Shown here: positions 1 to 7,731 of the stretch, one piece after another
Position numbering within the stretch: position 1 is the first letter of the stretch
How the letters are laid out: each line of letters opens with the position of its first letter
Assembly: GCA_020629965.1 (NCBI GenBank)
Contig: JAHDCG010000027.1
Span: forward strand, 1-41,161
Length of the DNA: 41,161 bases
Source: Saprospiraceae bacterium
GTDB taxonomy: Bacteria > Bacteroidota > Bacteroidia > Chitinophagales > Saprospiraceae
Direction of reading: 5' to 3'
Position numbers and translations under genes: made by a program
The notes under the pieces: model-generated
Told to the model about the DNA's origin: nothing
Seen by the model: only the letters and a program-made list of their open reading frames with translations
Databases searched by the model: none

Positions 1-5
1 AACGT

Positions 6-84
6 TTAGTAACCGCGACTTTTAAGTCGTCGCAAACCATCTTCCTCTCTTTTTTTACGACGACCTGAAGGTCGCGGTTACTAA
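6..84. repeat. Inverted pair of REP-like hairpins (copies A and B)
   Basis: Copy A (6-32, plus orientation) begins TTAGTAACCG and contains the hairpin CGACTT-TT-AAGTCG (16-29). Copy B (58-84, opposite orientation) contains CGACCT-GA-AGGTCG (61-74) and ends CGGTTACTAA. The copies face each other, so the pair can also fold as one larger hairpin. Copy B overlaps the stop codon of the minus-strand gene at 81. Copy A carries the same TAGTAA double stop on the plus strand (7-12) and could end a plus-strand gene lying before the window; that last point is inference. Confidence 0.75.
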
Positions 85-743
85 CGTTCAAAAGCATACT
101 GCACGATATTCGCGCCCATCTGCAAGGCCGCACGGCGCACTTCCTGCGGGTCTTTGTGTACATCTTGGTCTTCCCAGCCGTCGCCCAAATCGCATTCGTA
201 AGTATAAAAACACACGACTCTGCCCTCGTGCAAAATACCGAAACCCTGCGGCGATTTACCTTCGTGCTCATGGATTTTCGGCAGTCCGTTGTTAAATTCA
301 AAAGTCTGCTTGTAAATTTCGTGTTCAAAAGGCAGCTCGACAAACTCGTATTCCGGAAAAACCTGCTTCATTGCCACGCGCACAAAGGGGTCCATGCCGA
401 AGTTATCGTCAATGTGCAAAAAGCCGCCGCCGATGAGGTAAGTCCGCAGATTTTCGGCTTCCGCTCCCGAAAAAACGACATTGCCGTGTCCGGTCATGTG
501 TACGAAAGGATGATTGAAAATTTCCGCGCTGCCGACTTCGACCGTCGCGTAATCGGTCATAAATTCCGTCCCCAATTCTTCATTACAAAACTGCGCGAGA
601 TTGGGCAAAGCCGTCGGATTGGAATACCAGTCACCGCCGCCGTTGTATTTCAACAATCCCATCTGCAAAGCGGGCTTCGGCGCATTACTGACGGTAAAAG
701 AATAAGTTGCAAAAAGTGCTAAAGCGAATATTATGTATTTCAT
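81..743 (-). CDS. DUF4159 domain-containing secreted protein
   Basis: A 220-residue protein with a signal peptide (residues 1-20, MKYIIFALALFATYSF) followed by a single DUF4159-type domain. Recognisable parts are LKYNGGGDWYSNP near residue 35, the MTGHGNVVFS segment near 85-95, GGGFLHIDDNFGMDPF near 107-120 and the HEIY/LPKIHEHEGKSP segment near 140-165. DUF4159 is a class-I glutamine-amidotransferase-like fold of unknown function, and in Bacteroidota it is often found as a stand-alone periplasmic protein. The ATG at 743 directly precedes the signal peptide. The gene ends on a TAG that lies inside a REP-like repeat. No other gene is close enough to assign an operon; the aminopeptidase gene upstream is separated by a 74-bp spacer made of short direct repeats (754-795). 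The biochemical role is unknown. Confidence 0.8.
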   Translation of the reverse strand: MKYIIFALALFATYSFTVSNAPKPALQMGLLKYNGGGDWYSNPTALPNLAQFCNEELGTEFMTDYATVEVGSAEIFNHPFVHMTGHGNVVFSGAEAENLRTYLIGGGFLHIDDNFGMDPFVRVAMKQVFPEYEFVELPFEHEIYKQTFEFNNGLPKIHEHEGKSPQGFGILHEGRVVCFYTYECDLGDGWEDQDVHKDPQEVRRAALQMGANIVQYAFER

Positions 744-817
744 GTTTTTTTTTGAGTTGAGAGTGGCGAGTCAAGAGTTGAGAGTAAAGAGTTGAGCGGC
801 TCTTCGCTCTTTACTCG

Positions 818-1867
818 CTACTCGCCGCTTTCTGTCGGAAAATCCCCGCTGTCCACATCCTGCAAGAATTTGATAATGCCGCGCATCGTAAATTCTTGGT
901 CGTCCCATATCGCCAAATGCGAACCGTTCGGGCTGATTAAAGAACGTCCGTTTTGTACCAATGTTGCCATTTCCGCCATTTCTTCGGGGTTCATGGTGTC
1001 ATATTTTGCGCCGACCATGAGCGTCGGTACTTCGAGTGTCGGCAGTTTATCCCAGACCGACCAACCTTTCAAAATACCGCCCGGCACAAACTCACTCGGC
1101 CCCTGCATGTACTCGTAAACGGGCTGGTTAATGTGCTTAAAACTGCGCAAAACCGGCTCGGGCCATTCCGCCGCCGGGCGACGCAAAATGTGCTTGGTGT
1201 AGTATTCATTGAACACCAAATCCTGATAAATCGGATTGGCAAAGTCGCCTTTGTCTTCGTAAAATGACAAGCTGTCAATGAGGGACGGACGCAGTTGCGC
1301 GCGCAGTTTGGCATTATATGCCTCGTATTTATCAAAGTCGGCGGTCATGTTCAGCACCACCAAACCCTTCAGGTTTTGCTGATATTTTAAGGCGTATTCC
1401 ATGCCCAAAATACCGCCCCAAGAATTGCCCGCGAGGTAAAAATTATCGGCATTCAAACCGAGAGCCTGTCTGACCTCCTCCACCTCTTCGACAAAGCGGT
1501 CGATTGTCCACAGGCTGTCGTTTTCGGGTTGGTCGGAGTAGTATGAACCGAGTTGGTCATAATAGTAAAACTCGATGCCCGCCTGCGGAAAAAAACTGCC
1601 GAAGCATTCCAAATACTCGTGCGTCAGCGCGGGACCGCCATGCAGCAGCAGCACTTTTATCGGGCTGTTGCCGTGTCGCTTTGTCCAAACTTTATGCCCG
1701 CTTTTCAGTTCAATCATGCGCACGCCGCCCGCTTGTATGTCGGTGTCGGTGGTGAAATCATTGTAACTGCAATCGACTTTTTCAGCGACGGGCGCGGCTT
1801 GATTTTGACAGCCGAAATGCAGAATGAGAATGCAAAGCAGAGAAAAAAGGTAAACGGTAAATTTCAT
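818..1867 (-). CDS. Prolyl aminopeptidase-like alpha/beta hydrolase, probable lipoprotein
   Basis: An alpha/beta-hydrolase of the proline iminopeptidase (S33) group, expected to release N-terminal proline or another residue from peptides. The sequence shows the oxyanion motif HGGPALTHEYLE, the nucleophile elbow GNSWGG, a late Asp in GAKYDTMNPEE and the catalytic His in NGSHLAIWDD. I chose the ATG at 1867, giving 349 residues. It yields MKFTVYLFSLLCILILHFGC, a signal sequence ending in a lipobox-like HFGC with Cys20. An upstream in-frame TTG at 1897 would prepend about ten residues in front of the signal and overlaps the candidate -7 element. His at -3 of the lipobox is atypical, so lipidation is likely but not certain. 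It is probably anchored in the envelope. Substrate specificity inside S33 cannot be read from sequence alone. Confidence 0.83.
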   Translation of the reverse strand: MKFTVYLFSLLCILILHFGCQNQAAPVAEKVDCSYNDFTTDTDIQAGGVRMIELKSGHKVWTKRHGNSPIKVLLLHGGPALTHEYLECFGSFFPQAGIEFYYYDQLGSYYSDQPENDSLWTIDRFVEEVEEVRQALGLNADNFYLAGNSWGGILGMEYALKYQQNLKGLVVLNMTADFDKYEAYNAKLRAQLRPSLIDSLSFYEDKGDFANPIYQDLVFNEYYTKHILRRPAAEWPEPVLRSFKHINQPVYEYMQGPSEFVPGGILKGWSVWDKLPTLEVPTLMVGAKYDTMNPEEMAEMATLVQNGRSLISPNGSHLAIWDDQEFTMRGIIKFLQDVDSGDFPTESGE

Positions 1868-1894
1868 ATTTTTAATTTTTGCCGAATTGAAAGT

Positions 1895-1902
1895 CAAATA
1901 TA
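1895..1902 (-). promoter_or_regulatory. Candidate -7 element (TATATTTG) of the aminopeptidase gene
   Basis: On the minus strand this reads TATATTTG, matching the Bacteroidota -7 consensus TAnnTTTG, 27 bases before the ATG at 1867. No convincing TTG -33 box is seen, so confidence is modest. Confidence 0.4.
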
Positions 1903-2175
1903 GAAGTTTGCTGCAAAAGCACCGGAAAAATTCTTTATTATTGCGCTTTTTATGAGGAGCGGCTTTAGAAACTATTTGATTTTAAGAGAGAATTGCCGAT
2001 AAACCAAAATTGTGTCAGACGCGGATTATTTTGACATACATTAAAAAATTTGCGTCCGACAAATCAAACCTCGAAATACGAGACAAGAGACCTTTGAAAA
2101 AAGAAATCAAAACTAAAGTATCTTACCGTCCTCAAGCAATCGTAAATCGTACATCGTAAATCGTACATCCAAGTT
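1903..2175. other. Divergent spacer before bioB with an inverted repeat and a phrase repeat
   Basis: This 273-bp gap separates the minus-strand aminopeptidase from bioB. It contains an interrupted inverted repeat, TGTCAGACGC (2013-2022) against GCGTCCGACA (2052-2061), with only one mismatch in the ten-base arms. It also contains the direct repeat CGTAAATCGTACATCGTAAA (2141-2160, continuing to 2169) that recurs in other spacers of the window. No clear TAnnTTTG promoter for bioB is visible. The inverted repeat could be an operator, but it does not resemble the BirA operator I know. Confidence 0.5.
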
Positions 2176-3249
2176 ATGCAAAATAAACTCACCTACGAGC
2201 AAGTTTTAGAATGGTACAACCGCCCCCTGTTAGACCTCGTCTATGAGGCGGCCACCGTACACCGCGCCCACCACGACCCGCGCGAGGTGCAAATCAGTAC
2301 CCTGCTGTCCATCAAAACCGGCGGCTGTCCCGAAGATTGCGGTTATTGTCCGCAGGCGGCGCGCTACCATACGGGCGTGGAAAACGAAGGAATGCTCTCG
2401 CAAAAGCAGGTAGAAATTGCCGCCAAACGTGCTAAATTGATGGGTTCTTCGCGTCTGTGTATGGGTGCCGCGTGGCGCAATGTGAAAGACGATGCCGACT
2501 TCGACCACGTTTTGGACTTGGTAAAAACGGTCAATAATCTCGATATGGAAGTCTGCTGTACGCTCGGGATGGTGACGGAAAATCAGGCAAAAAAACTCAG
2601 CGACGCGGGGCTGTACGCTTACAATCACAACCTCGACAGCTCGGAAGAATACTACGAAAAAGTCATCTCGACGCGCGGCTACCAAGATCGCCTCGACACC
2701 ATCGACAACGTGCGCAAGGCGGGCATCACCGTCTGTTCCGGCGGCATCATCGGCATGGGCGAGTCGCCCGAAGACCGCTGTAAAATGCTCGTTACTTTAG
2801 CCAATTTGACGCCGCAGCCCGAGTCCGTACCGATTAATGCTTTGGTGGCTTCCGAAGGCACCCCCTTGGAAAACCAAAAGCCGATTTCGATTTTTGAAAT
2901 GGTGCGCATGGTGGCAGTAACCCGTTTGGCGATGCCGAAGACGACGGTGCGCCTCTCCGCCGGGCGCACGGAAATGAGTATCGAAGGTCAAGCCCTTTGT
3001 TTTATGGCGGGCGCAGCTTCCATTTTTGCCGGCGATAAACTGCTGACAACCCCCAATCCGGACATTTACGAAGATTTGGATATGTTCGACATTTTGGGTC
3101 TGAAACCGACCAAACCCTTCACCAAGCACGACAAACCGCAGCCCGAAAAAACGGCGGATTATGACTTGAAGGAGAAGCCGCGTTGGACGCGTCCGGGACA
3201 TGTGATTGCGGAGAATGAGGCGAAGAGGAAAACTAAAACAACGGTTTAA
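2176..3249 (+). CDS. bioB: Biotin synthase BioB
   Basis: A radical-SAM enzyme that inserts sulfur into dethiobiotin, the last step of biotin synthesis, in the cytosol. The 357-residue protein carries the cluster motif GGCPEDCGYCPQAARYHT with Cys51, Cys55 and Cys58 for the 4Fe-4S cluster. It also has the conserved YNHNLDSS segment near residue 155, GGIIGMGESPEDR near 195 and the late RLSAGRTEM segment near 265, all standard for BioB. Length is slightly above the usual 315-350 because of a charged C-terminal tail (after residue 310) rich in Lys, Glu and Pro. The ATG at 2176 is the natural start, and no Shine-Dalgarno sequence precedes it, as is usual in Bacteroidota. The other bio genes are not next to it. 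tpiA follows 93 bp downstream on the same strand. Confidence 0.97.
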   Translation: MQNKLTYEQVLEWYNRPLLDLVYEAATVHRAHHDPREVQISTLLSIKTGGCPEDCGYCPQAARYHTGVENEGMLSQKQVEIAAKRAKLMGSSRLCMGAAWRNVKDDADFDHVLDLVKTVNNLDMEVCCTLGMVTENQAKKLSDAGLYAYNHNLDSSEEYYEKVISTRGYQDRLDTIDNVRKAGITVCSGGIIGMGESPEDRCKMLVTLANLTPQPESVPINALVASEGTPLENQKPISIFEMVRMVAVTRLAMPKTTVRLSAGRTEMSIEGQALCFMAGAASIFAGDKLLTTPNPDIYEDLDMFDILGLKPTKPFTKHDKPQPEKTADYDLKEKPRWTRPGHVIAENEAKRKTKTTV

Positions 3250-3342
3250 ATCTGTGAAATACATCAGCTCGGTATATTGTTGCACAGAGATATAGCCTTG
3301 GTGTAAATTGGAATACCGAAAAAAATTGAATAAAAATTAACA

Positions 3343-4101
3343 ATGAAAAAAAGAAGAAATATAGCCGCAGGCAACTGGAAAATGAACCTTACCTACAAAG
3401 AAGGTCGCCTCCTTGCCCGCAAAATAGTGGACGGTACCGGTCGCAGTGACGTCACGGTCATTTTGGGTGTACCCGCCATTCATTTGAAAGCCATGGAAAG
3501 CATTCTCGGCGGAGTGTCCAATTTTAAGACGGCGGCGCAAAACTGTCACCACGAAGAAAAGGGCGCTTACACGGGTGAGTTATCCGCCGCGCAACTCAAA
3601 TCCGTCGGTACCGACTGCGTCATTTTAGGACACAGCGAACGCCGCGAGTACTTCAACGAAGACGCCGAACTGTTAGCCAAAAAAGTCGATATCGTCCTTA
3701 AACACGGCATGGAACCTATCTTTTGCTGCGGCGAAAAATTGGACATCCGAGAAAAAGGGACGCACGTCGAGTTGGTCAGCAAGCAAGTCAAAGACGCGCT
3801 TTTCCACCTGACCGACGAGCAATTTCGCAAAGTCGTCATTGCCTATGAACCTGTGTGGGCCATCGGTACGGGCAAAACCGCCTCGCCCGCACAGGCACAG
3901 GATATGCACAAAGCCATCCGCGACCTCATCCGCGAAAAGTACGGCGAAGAAACGGCTAACCTCACCTCTATCCTCTACGGCGGCAGCGTCAAACCCGCTA
4001 ACGCCGAAGAAATCTTCTCGCAGCCGGATGTGGACGGCGGCTTGGTCGGCGGGGCTTCTTTGAAGGCAGGAGATTTTACGAAGATTATTAAAGCGTTTTG
4101 A
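3343..4101 (+). CDS. tpiA: Triose-phosphate isomerase
   Basis: Interconverts glyceraldehyde-3-phosphate and dihydroxyacetone phosphate in glycolysis and gluconeogenesis. The 252-residue protein is of normal length and has the complete active site: Asn11 and Lys13 in GNWKMN, the electrophile His97 in LGHSERREYF and the general base Glu169 in AYEPVWAIGTGKTASP. The flexible phosphate-gripping loop 6 follows Glu169, and the C-terminal phosphate-binding GGSVKPAN and GGLVGGASL segments are intact. It starts at an ATG after an AT-rich stretch without a Shine-Dalgarno sequence. A perfect 15-bp-stem terminator lies 110 bp downstream (4212-4248), so the gene ends a transcription unit that could include bioB. 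Its TGA stop leads straight into a phrase repeat (4102-4127). Confidence 0.98.
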   Translation: MKKRRNIAAGNWKMNLTYKEGRLLARKIVDGTGRSDVTVILGVPAIHLKAMESILGGVSNFKTAAQNCHHEEKGAYTGELSAAQLKSVGTDCVILGHSERREYFNEDAELLAKKVDIVLKHGMEPIFCCGEKLDIREKGTHVELVSKQVKDALFHLTDEQFRKVVIAYEPVWAIGTGKTASPAQAQDMHKAIRDLIREKYGEETANLTSILYGGSVKPANAEEIFSQPDVDGGLVGGASLKAGDFTKIIKAF

Positions 4102-4211
4102 GTTGGTTGATGGTTGGTAGTTGGTGGATGTGTGCGATTTTCACTTTTGCGTTTAGTGGTTAAACGGACTTTTCGACCGTTCCGACTGAAAACAAATCCC
4201 TTCTATACAAT

Positions 4212-4248
4212 AAAAGCCTTTACGAAATCACATTCGTAAAGGCTTTTT
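4212..4248 (+). terminator. Intrinsic terminator downstream of tpiA
   Basis: A perfect 15-bp stem, AAAAGCCTTTACGAA (4212-4226) with TTCGTAAAGGCTTTT (4233-4247), and a six-base loop ATCACA, ending in a T run. It is A-rich on the 5' side, so it might also work on the opposite strand. Confidence 0.88.
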
Positions 4249-4313
4249 CTTTGTTCTCAACACCGATTCAAACCGTTTTTTTGCTTGATGTTACTAGTAA
4301 GATACTTGTGGCT

Positions 4314-4426
4314 TTAATAACCGCCGGCTTTAGCCGGTCGTAAAAAAAAGGTATCATGAGTTAGTAGCAATTTCCCATTTCAGCAAAAAACTTCGTTTTT
4401 TAGACGACTTGAAAGTCGCTGTTACT
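4314..4426. repeat. REP-like hairpins, copies C and D
   Basis: Copy C (4314-4341, plus orientation) reads TTAATAACCGCCGG and then forms the hairpin CCGGCT-TT-AGCCGG (4324-4337). Copy D (4402-4426, opposite orientation) has CGACTT-GA-AAGTCG (4405-4418) and a degenerate tail CGCTGTTACTG. Both lie between the convergent ends of tpiA and the TonB-dependent receptor gene. They belong to the same family as the copies at 6-84 and 26914-26940. Confidence 0.7.
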
Positions 4427-4434
4427 GAAAACAA

Positions 4435-4464
4435 AAGCCCTCCCGAATTTCTCCGAGAGGGCTT
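4435..4464 (-). terminator. Terminator of the TonB-dependent receptor gene
   Basis: On the minus strand, AAGCCCTC pairs with GAGGGCTT (4457-4464 with 4435-4442), followed by TTTTGTTTTC. It sits 25 bp past the stop codon of the receptor gene. Confidence 0.8.
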
Positions 4465-4488
4465 CACAGTTGGGTTTTAACTGCCTTT

Positions 4489-7365
4489 CTATTTCAGCGT
4501 GTAAGAGAAACCTAAACCAAAGTTAATCCCGGTTTGGAAGCGGCTGAAAATGAAATCTTCGTCGCCGCCTTGCTCTAAGGACTGCAGGTAGGGACTGTTC
4601 AATAAGTTATTGACGGTAGCTTTCACGGTGGCATTACCGATTTTTTTGCGGAGCGCAATGTCGAGTTGTGCGCGACCGCGTTCGTAGGTATCGGGCGTTT
4701 CTTCGAGACCGACGTAGAGCAGTTGGTCGCCCAAAACATTCAAGGAAACCACACCATCTAAACCTAATGCCTTATTGTCGTAGATCAAGGATGTGTTGAT
4801 GATGTACTCCGGCTGACCGATGAACGGACGCTCGCGCTCGAAGGCTACATCGGTAAAATCGAGGGCATCCATGCGAGAAATGATGTACGAGAAGTTACCC
4901 GAGACTTTAAAATCCTGCAAGCCGGGCACGAAACCAAGGCTTTTGCGCACTTCAAATTCGGCACCGTACAACTCCGCGCTTTCGGGGTTGCCGTACTGGA
5001 TTTCACGACCCAATTTATCACGGAAACCCGCCGCAATCGGATCTTTGAAATCTTTGTAGTAAGCACTGAAAGCAATCAATTCGCCCGACGCCGGGTAGAG
5101 TTCCCAACGCAAGTCGTAGTTAGAAATGTTCGTGCGCTGCAAGTCCGGATTACCGAAGTATGTCAACAACAACAACGGGTCGAAAGAAGCAAACGGCGTA
5201 ATTTCACGCATATTCGGACGGGCAACGGTGCGCGAGTAAACGGCACGCAAATTCATTCTCTCCGAGATTTTGTAAATTAAAGATGCGGAAGGCAAAAAGT
5301 CCGCCACGTCGATAACGCCGTTCTGCGCGGAAGTATCGGCACTTTCGACTAAGTAATCCGTCTTCTCAAAACGCACTCCGCCGACAAATTTCAACGGCTC
5401 GAAAATGTTAATCGTCGCCATACCGTAAGCCGCCGCTACATCCGCAGAGCCGCTGTAAATATTACGCAACTGCGAAACGTCGGTGATGTAATTCGCTAAA
5501 ATCACCCCGCCTCGATCCGACTGACCGATAACGCCCATATTTTCGGGGGCGAGGTAAGCATCGAGGTCGGCAAAACCGATTTCGCCGTTCGCCGCACGCT
5601 CCTCATCAATCATTAAGCGTTGCGTCTCACCGGTATTTTCTTCCACTTGGAAACGGTATTCCTGAAATTCGCGGTCTTTTTGCGTGATATAAGTACCGAA
5701 TTTCAGCTTGTTATCCGTGTCTTTAATCGGTATGGTAATATCCAGTTTATAATCCATCTGTACATCTTCCAAGTTACGGAAGAAGTGGAAAGGACGCTGA
5801 ATATTGGAGGCGGGTATGGTGACATCACCGAAGTCAGAGTTGTATTGGTATTCAAAATAACGGGTGTCCGGCTCGCGCATAAAGCTGTTGGTACGACCGA
5901 CTTTCCAGTCTAATTTGATGTTATTTTCGGTCAAAACGTGTTCACCGCCGAGTTGATAGGCAATCAATTCGCGCTCGTTGTAAGTCAAGGAAGTACCTCG
6001 GTAAAAATCGGGTGCGATGATATTATCCGGACGCTCACCCGCTGCCTCACGGCTGATTTTATCGGCGGTGCGGTTGTAAATGGTCGTAAAATTAATCTCT
6101 TGACCGCGACCGAATTTGTAAGCTAAACCCGCCAGACCGTTAAGGGTCGGGCTTTCCGTACTTTGTGTGACATCGAGGTCGCCGCGATTTTGCAGACCGT
6201 TAGCGGCATTAAGCAGTCGCCAATTTTGGCGCGTCAGGTCGGGCAGGTGCGTAAATTCACGCTTAAAGCTGCCGGCAAGAATAACCCCGAAAGGATTGTC
6301 ACCGATGCTGTAACGATTACCGAAGGCAAAACCCAAGTTATGATTAACGGGTGTCGAGGTTCTTGTCGGTTGAAACTTATTACTCAACTCGCTCACCGCT
6401 CTGTCCTGCAAGCGTCCGATTTCCTGCCCGTCGAAGCGTTCGTTTACGCGCTCGGCTACAAAAGGGGTATTGTTGTCAAAGTAAAACTCGTTATCAGGAT
6501 TAGCATTTGCGTCGATGATAAATTGCGGCAACGGACGGTTGTTACTGCCGAAACCCCACTTATCGCTGCTGCCCTCGTCCACGGTCAAAAAGTCGTCAAT
6601 TAGGTTGCTTTGTGAGTTATAAGAAGCTGAAGTGCTGATAGTCAGCGAGTACTGCTCGGGGATGGATTTTGTTTTCAAATTAACCGCGCCGCCCGTAAAT
6701 GTACCGGGTTGGTCGGGCGTAAAGGTCTTTGCCGTCACGATATTTTCCAAAAGGTTGGCGGGGATTAAATCCAACTGCGCACCGTTGCGGTAAGGATCCG
6801 AACTCGGCATTATCAAGCCGTTCAACTGTGACAGAGAATAACGGTCGCCGAGACCGCGAATGAAAATGTATTTGCCGCCCTGCACGGTCGCGCCGGTCAC
6901 TTTTTTCATAGCACCCGCCGCGTCGCCTACGCTGAAACGGCTCATTTCTTCAGAAGAGATGGCATCCTGAATTTTATCGGCTTTGCGCTGCTGCACCAAA
7001 AGGGCGACTTCCGTGCGTTCGATTTTTTCGGCTTTGACGACGACCTCTTCCAATATCTGCGCGTCTTCCGTCATGGTAAAATCGAGGTAAGTCACTTCTT
7101 TGTCTTTGACGACCACACTTTCCATTTTTTTGGTCGGGTAGCCCACGTAAGAGGCAACCACGGTGTAGGTGCCGGGTTCGACTTCGAGAATAAATTTTCC
7201 GTCAAAATCCGTGTCCGTTCCCGTCGTTGTTCCTTCGATGGAAACATTGGCAAACATCAAAGGCTCCCCCGAATCACCGTCAATCATGGTGCCGGTAATC
7301 GTGCCCTGCGCGGCAAGTGTAAAGACACCGAGAAGACAGACGAAAAGAATAGATATTTTTTTCAT
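4489..7365 (-). CDS. TonB-dependent outer-membrane receptor with CarboxypepD_reg-like N-terminal domain
   Basis: A 958-residue outer-membrane transporter of the TonB/ExbB/ExbD-energised type. A signal peptide (residues 1-19, ending LAAQ) is followed by a carboxypeptidase-regulatory-like beta-sandwich (about 20-110, with GTITGTMIDGDSGEPLMFAN and YTVVASYVGYPTK). A plug domain (about 115-250) follows, with EEVVVKAEKIERTE, the KKVTGATVQGGKYIFIRGLG segment and GGAVNLKTKS. The rest is a 22-strand-type barrel with repeated short beta hairpins and a YSRTVARPNMREITPFASFD segment typical of this receptor group. The last residues are FGLGFSYTLK, so the very C-terminal residue is Lys rather than an aromatic. 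No SusD partner is adjacent, which argues against a SusCD polysaccharide pair. The next gene upstream on the same strand encodes a T9SS beta-repeat protein but is separated by a terminator. The substrate cannot be read from sequence. Confidence 0.93.
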   Translation of the reverse strand: MKKISILFVCLLGVFTLAAQGTITGTMIDGDSGEPLMFANVSIEGTTTGTDTDFDGKFILEVEPGTYTVVASYVGYPTKKMESVVVKDKEVTYLDFTMTEDAQILEEVVVKAEKIERTEVALLVQQRKADKIQDAISSEEMSRFSVGDAAGAMKKVTGATVQGGKYIFIRGLGDRYSLSQLNGLIMPSSDPYRNGAQLDLIPANLLENIVTAKTFTPDQPGTFTGGAVNLKTKSIPEQYSLTISTSASYNSQSNLIDDFLTVDEGSSDKWGFGSNNRPLPQFIIDANANPDNEFYFDNNTPFVAERVNERFDGQEIGRLQDRAVSELSNKFQPTRTSTPVNHNLGFAFGNRYSIGDNPFGVILAGSFKREFTHLPDLTRQNWRLLNAANGLQNRGDLDVTQSTESPTLNGLAGLAYKFGRGQEINFTTIYNRTADKISREAAGERPDNIIAPDFYRGTSLTYNERELIAYQLGGEHVLTENNIKLDWKVGRTNSFMREPDTRYFEYQYNSDFGDVTIPASNIQRPFHFFRNLEDVQMDYKLDITIPIKDTDNKLKFGTYITQKDREFQEYRFQVEENTGETQRLMIDEERAANGEIGFADLDAYLAPENMGVIGQSDRGGVILANYITDVSQLRNIYSGSADVAAAYGMATINIFEPLKFVGGVRFEKTDYLVESADTSAQNGVIDVADFLPSASLIYKISERMNLRAVYSRTVARPNMREITPFASFDPLLLLTYFGNPDLQRTNISNYDLRWELYPASGELIAFSAYYKDFKDPIAAGFRDKLGREIQYGNPESAELYGAEFEVRKSLGFVPGLQDFKVSGNFSYIISRMDALDFTDVAFERERPFIGQPEYIINTSLIYDNKALGLDGVVSLNVLGDQLLYVGLEETPDTYERGRAQLDIALRKKIGNATVKATVNNLLNSPYLQSLEQGGDEDFIFSRFQTGINFGLGFSYTLK

Positions 7366-7582
7366 TTTACAGTTTTTATCATCCGATTTTCAAAAAAAAT
7401 CGGATTCATTAGTCAGCGTGAAAATTAAGAGATGTAAAAAGAAAGGGAATTAGGAAAGCAAAATATTTATTACTAAATTGACTTTACGACGAACGAATAA
7501 ATTTAAAGTAACAAAATAAAAGCAAATATTCAAAATTAAATTCTGAAATCGTATTTAATCTTGACTTTCGCTTTATCTGCCG

Positions 7583-7590
7583 CAAAGGTA
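7583..7590 (-). promoter_or_regulatory. Candidate -7 element (TACCTTTG) of the TonB receptor gene
   Basis: On the minus strand this reads TACCTTTGC, an exact match to TAnnTTTG followed by the frequently seen C. It lies about 218 bp upstream of the receptor ATG and downstream of the terminator of the preceding gene, implying a separate transcript with a leader of about 200 nt. No ORF in that leader looks convincing. Confidence 0.55.
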
Positions 7591-7657
7591 AATGAGCTAT
7601 GTTACCTGTATGTAAATTTATCTTTAACGAATCCGCCGGAATCGATTCTTCTGCAAC

Positions 7658-7704
7658 AAAAAAAGCAGCCGCCAATCACCACAAAACGGTAATTCACGGC
7701 TGCT
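7658..7704 (-). terminator. Terminator of the T9SS beta-repeat protein gene
   Basis: On the minus strand, AGCAGCCG (7704-7697) pairs with CGGCTGCT (7671-7664), the inner bases pair partly, and the structure is followed by a T run (7664-7658). It lies 28 bp past the stop codon of the gene at 7732. Confidence 0.88.
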
Positions 7705-7731
7705 CTTATACAGTCGGTTTATCTTAATAAA

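Noticed and set aside
7484-7675. A 63-codon frame on the minus strand between the receptor and the T9SS gene
   Set aside because: It overlaps the terminator and the receptor's candidate promoter and has no family resemblance.
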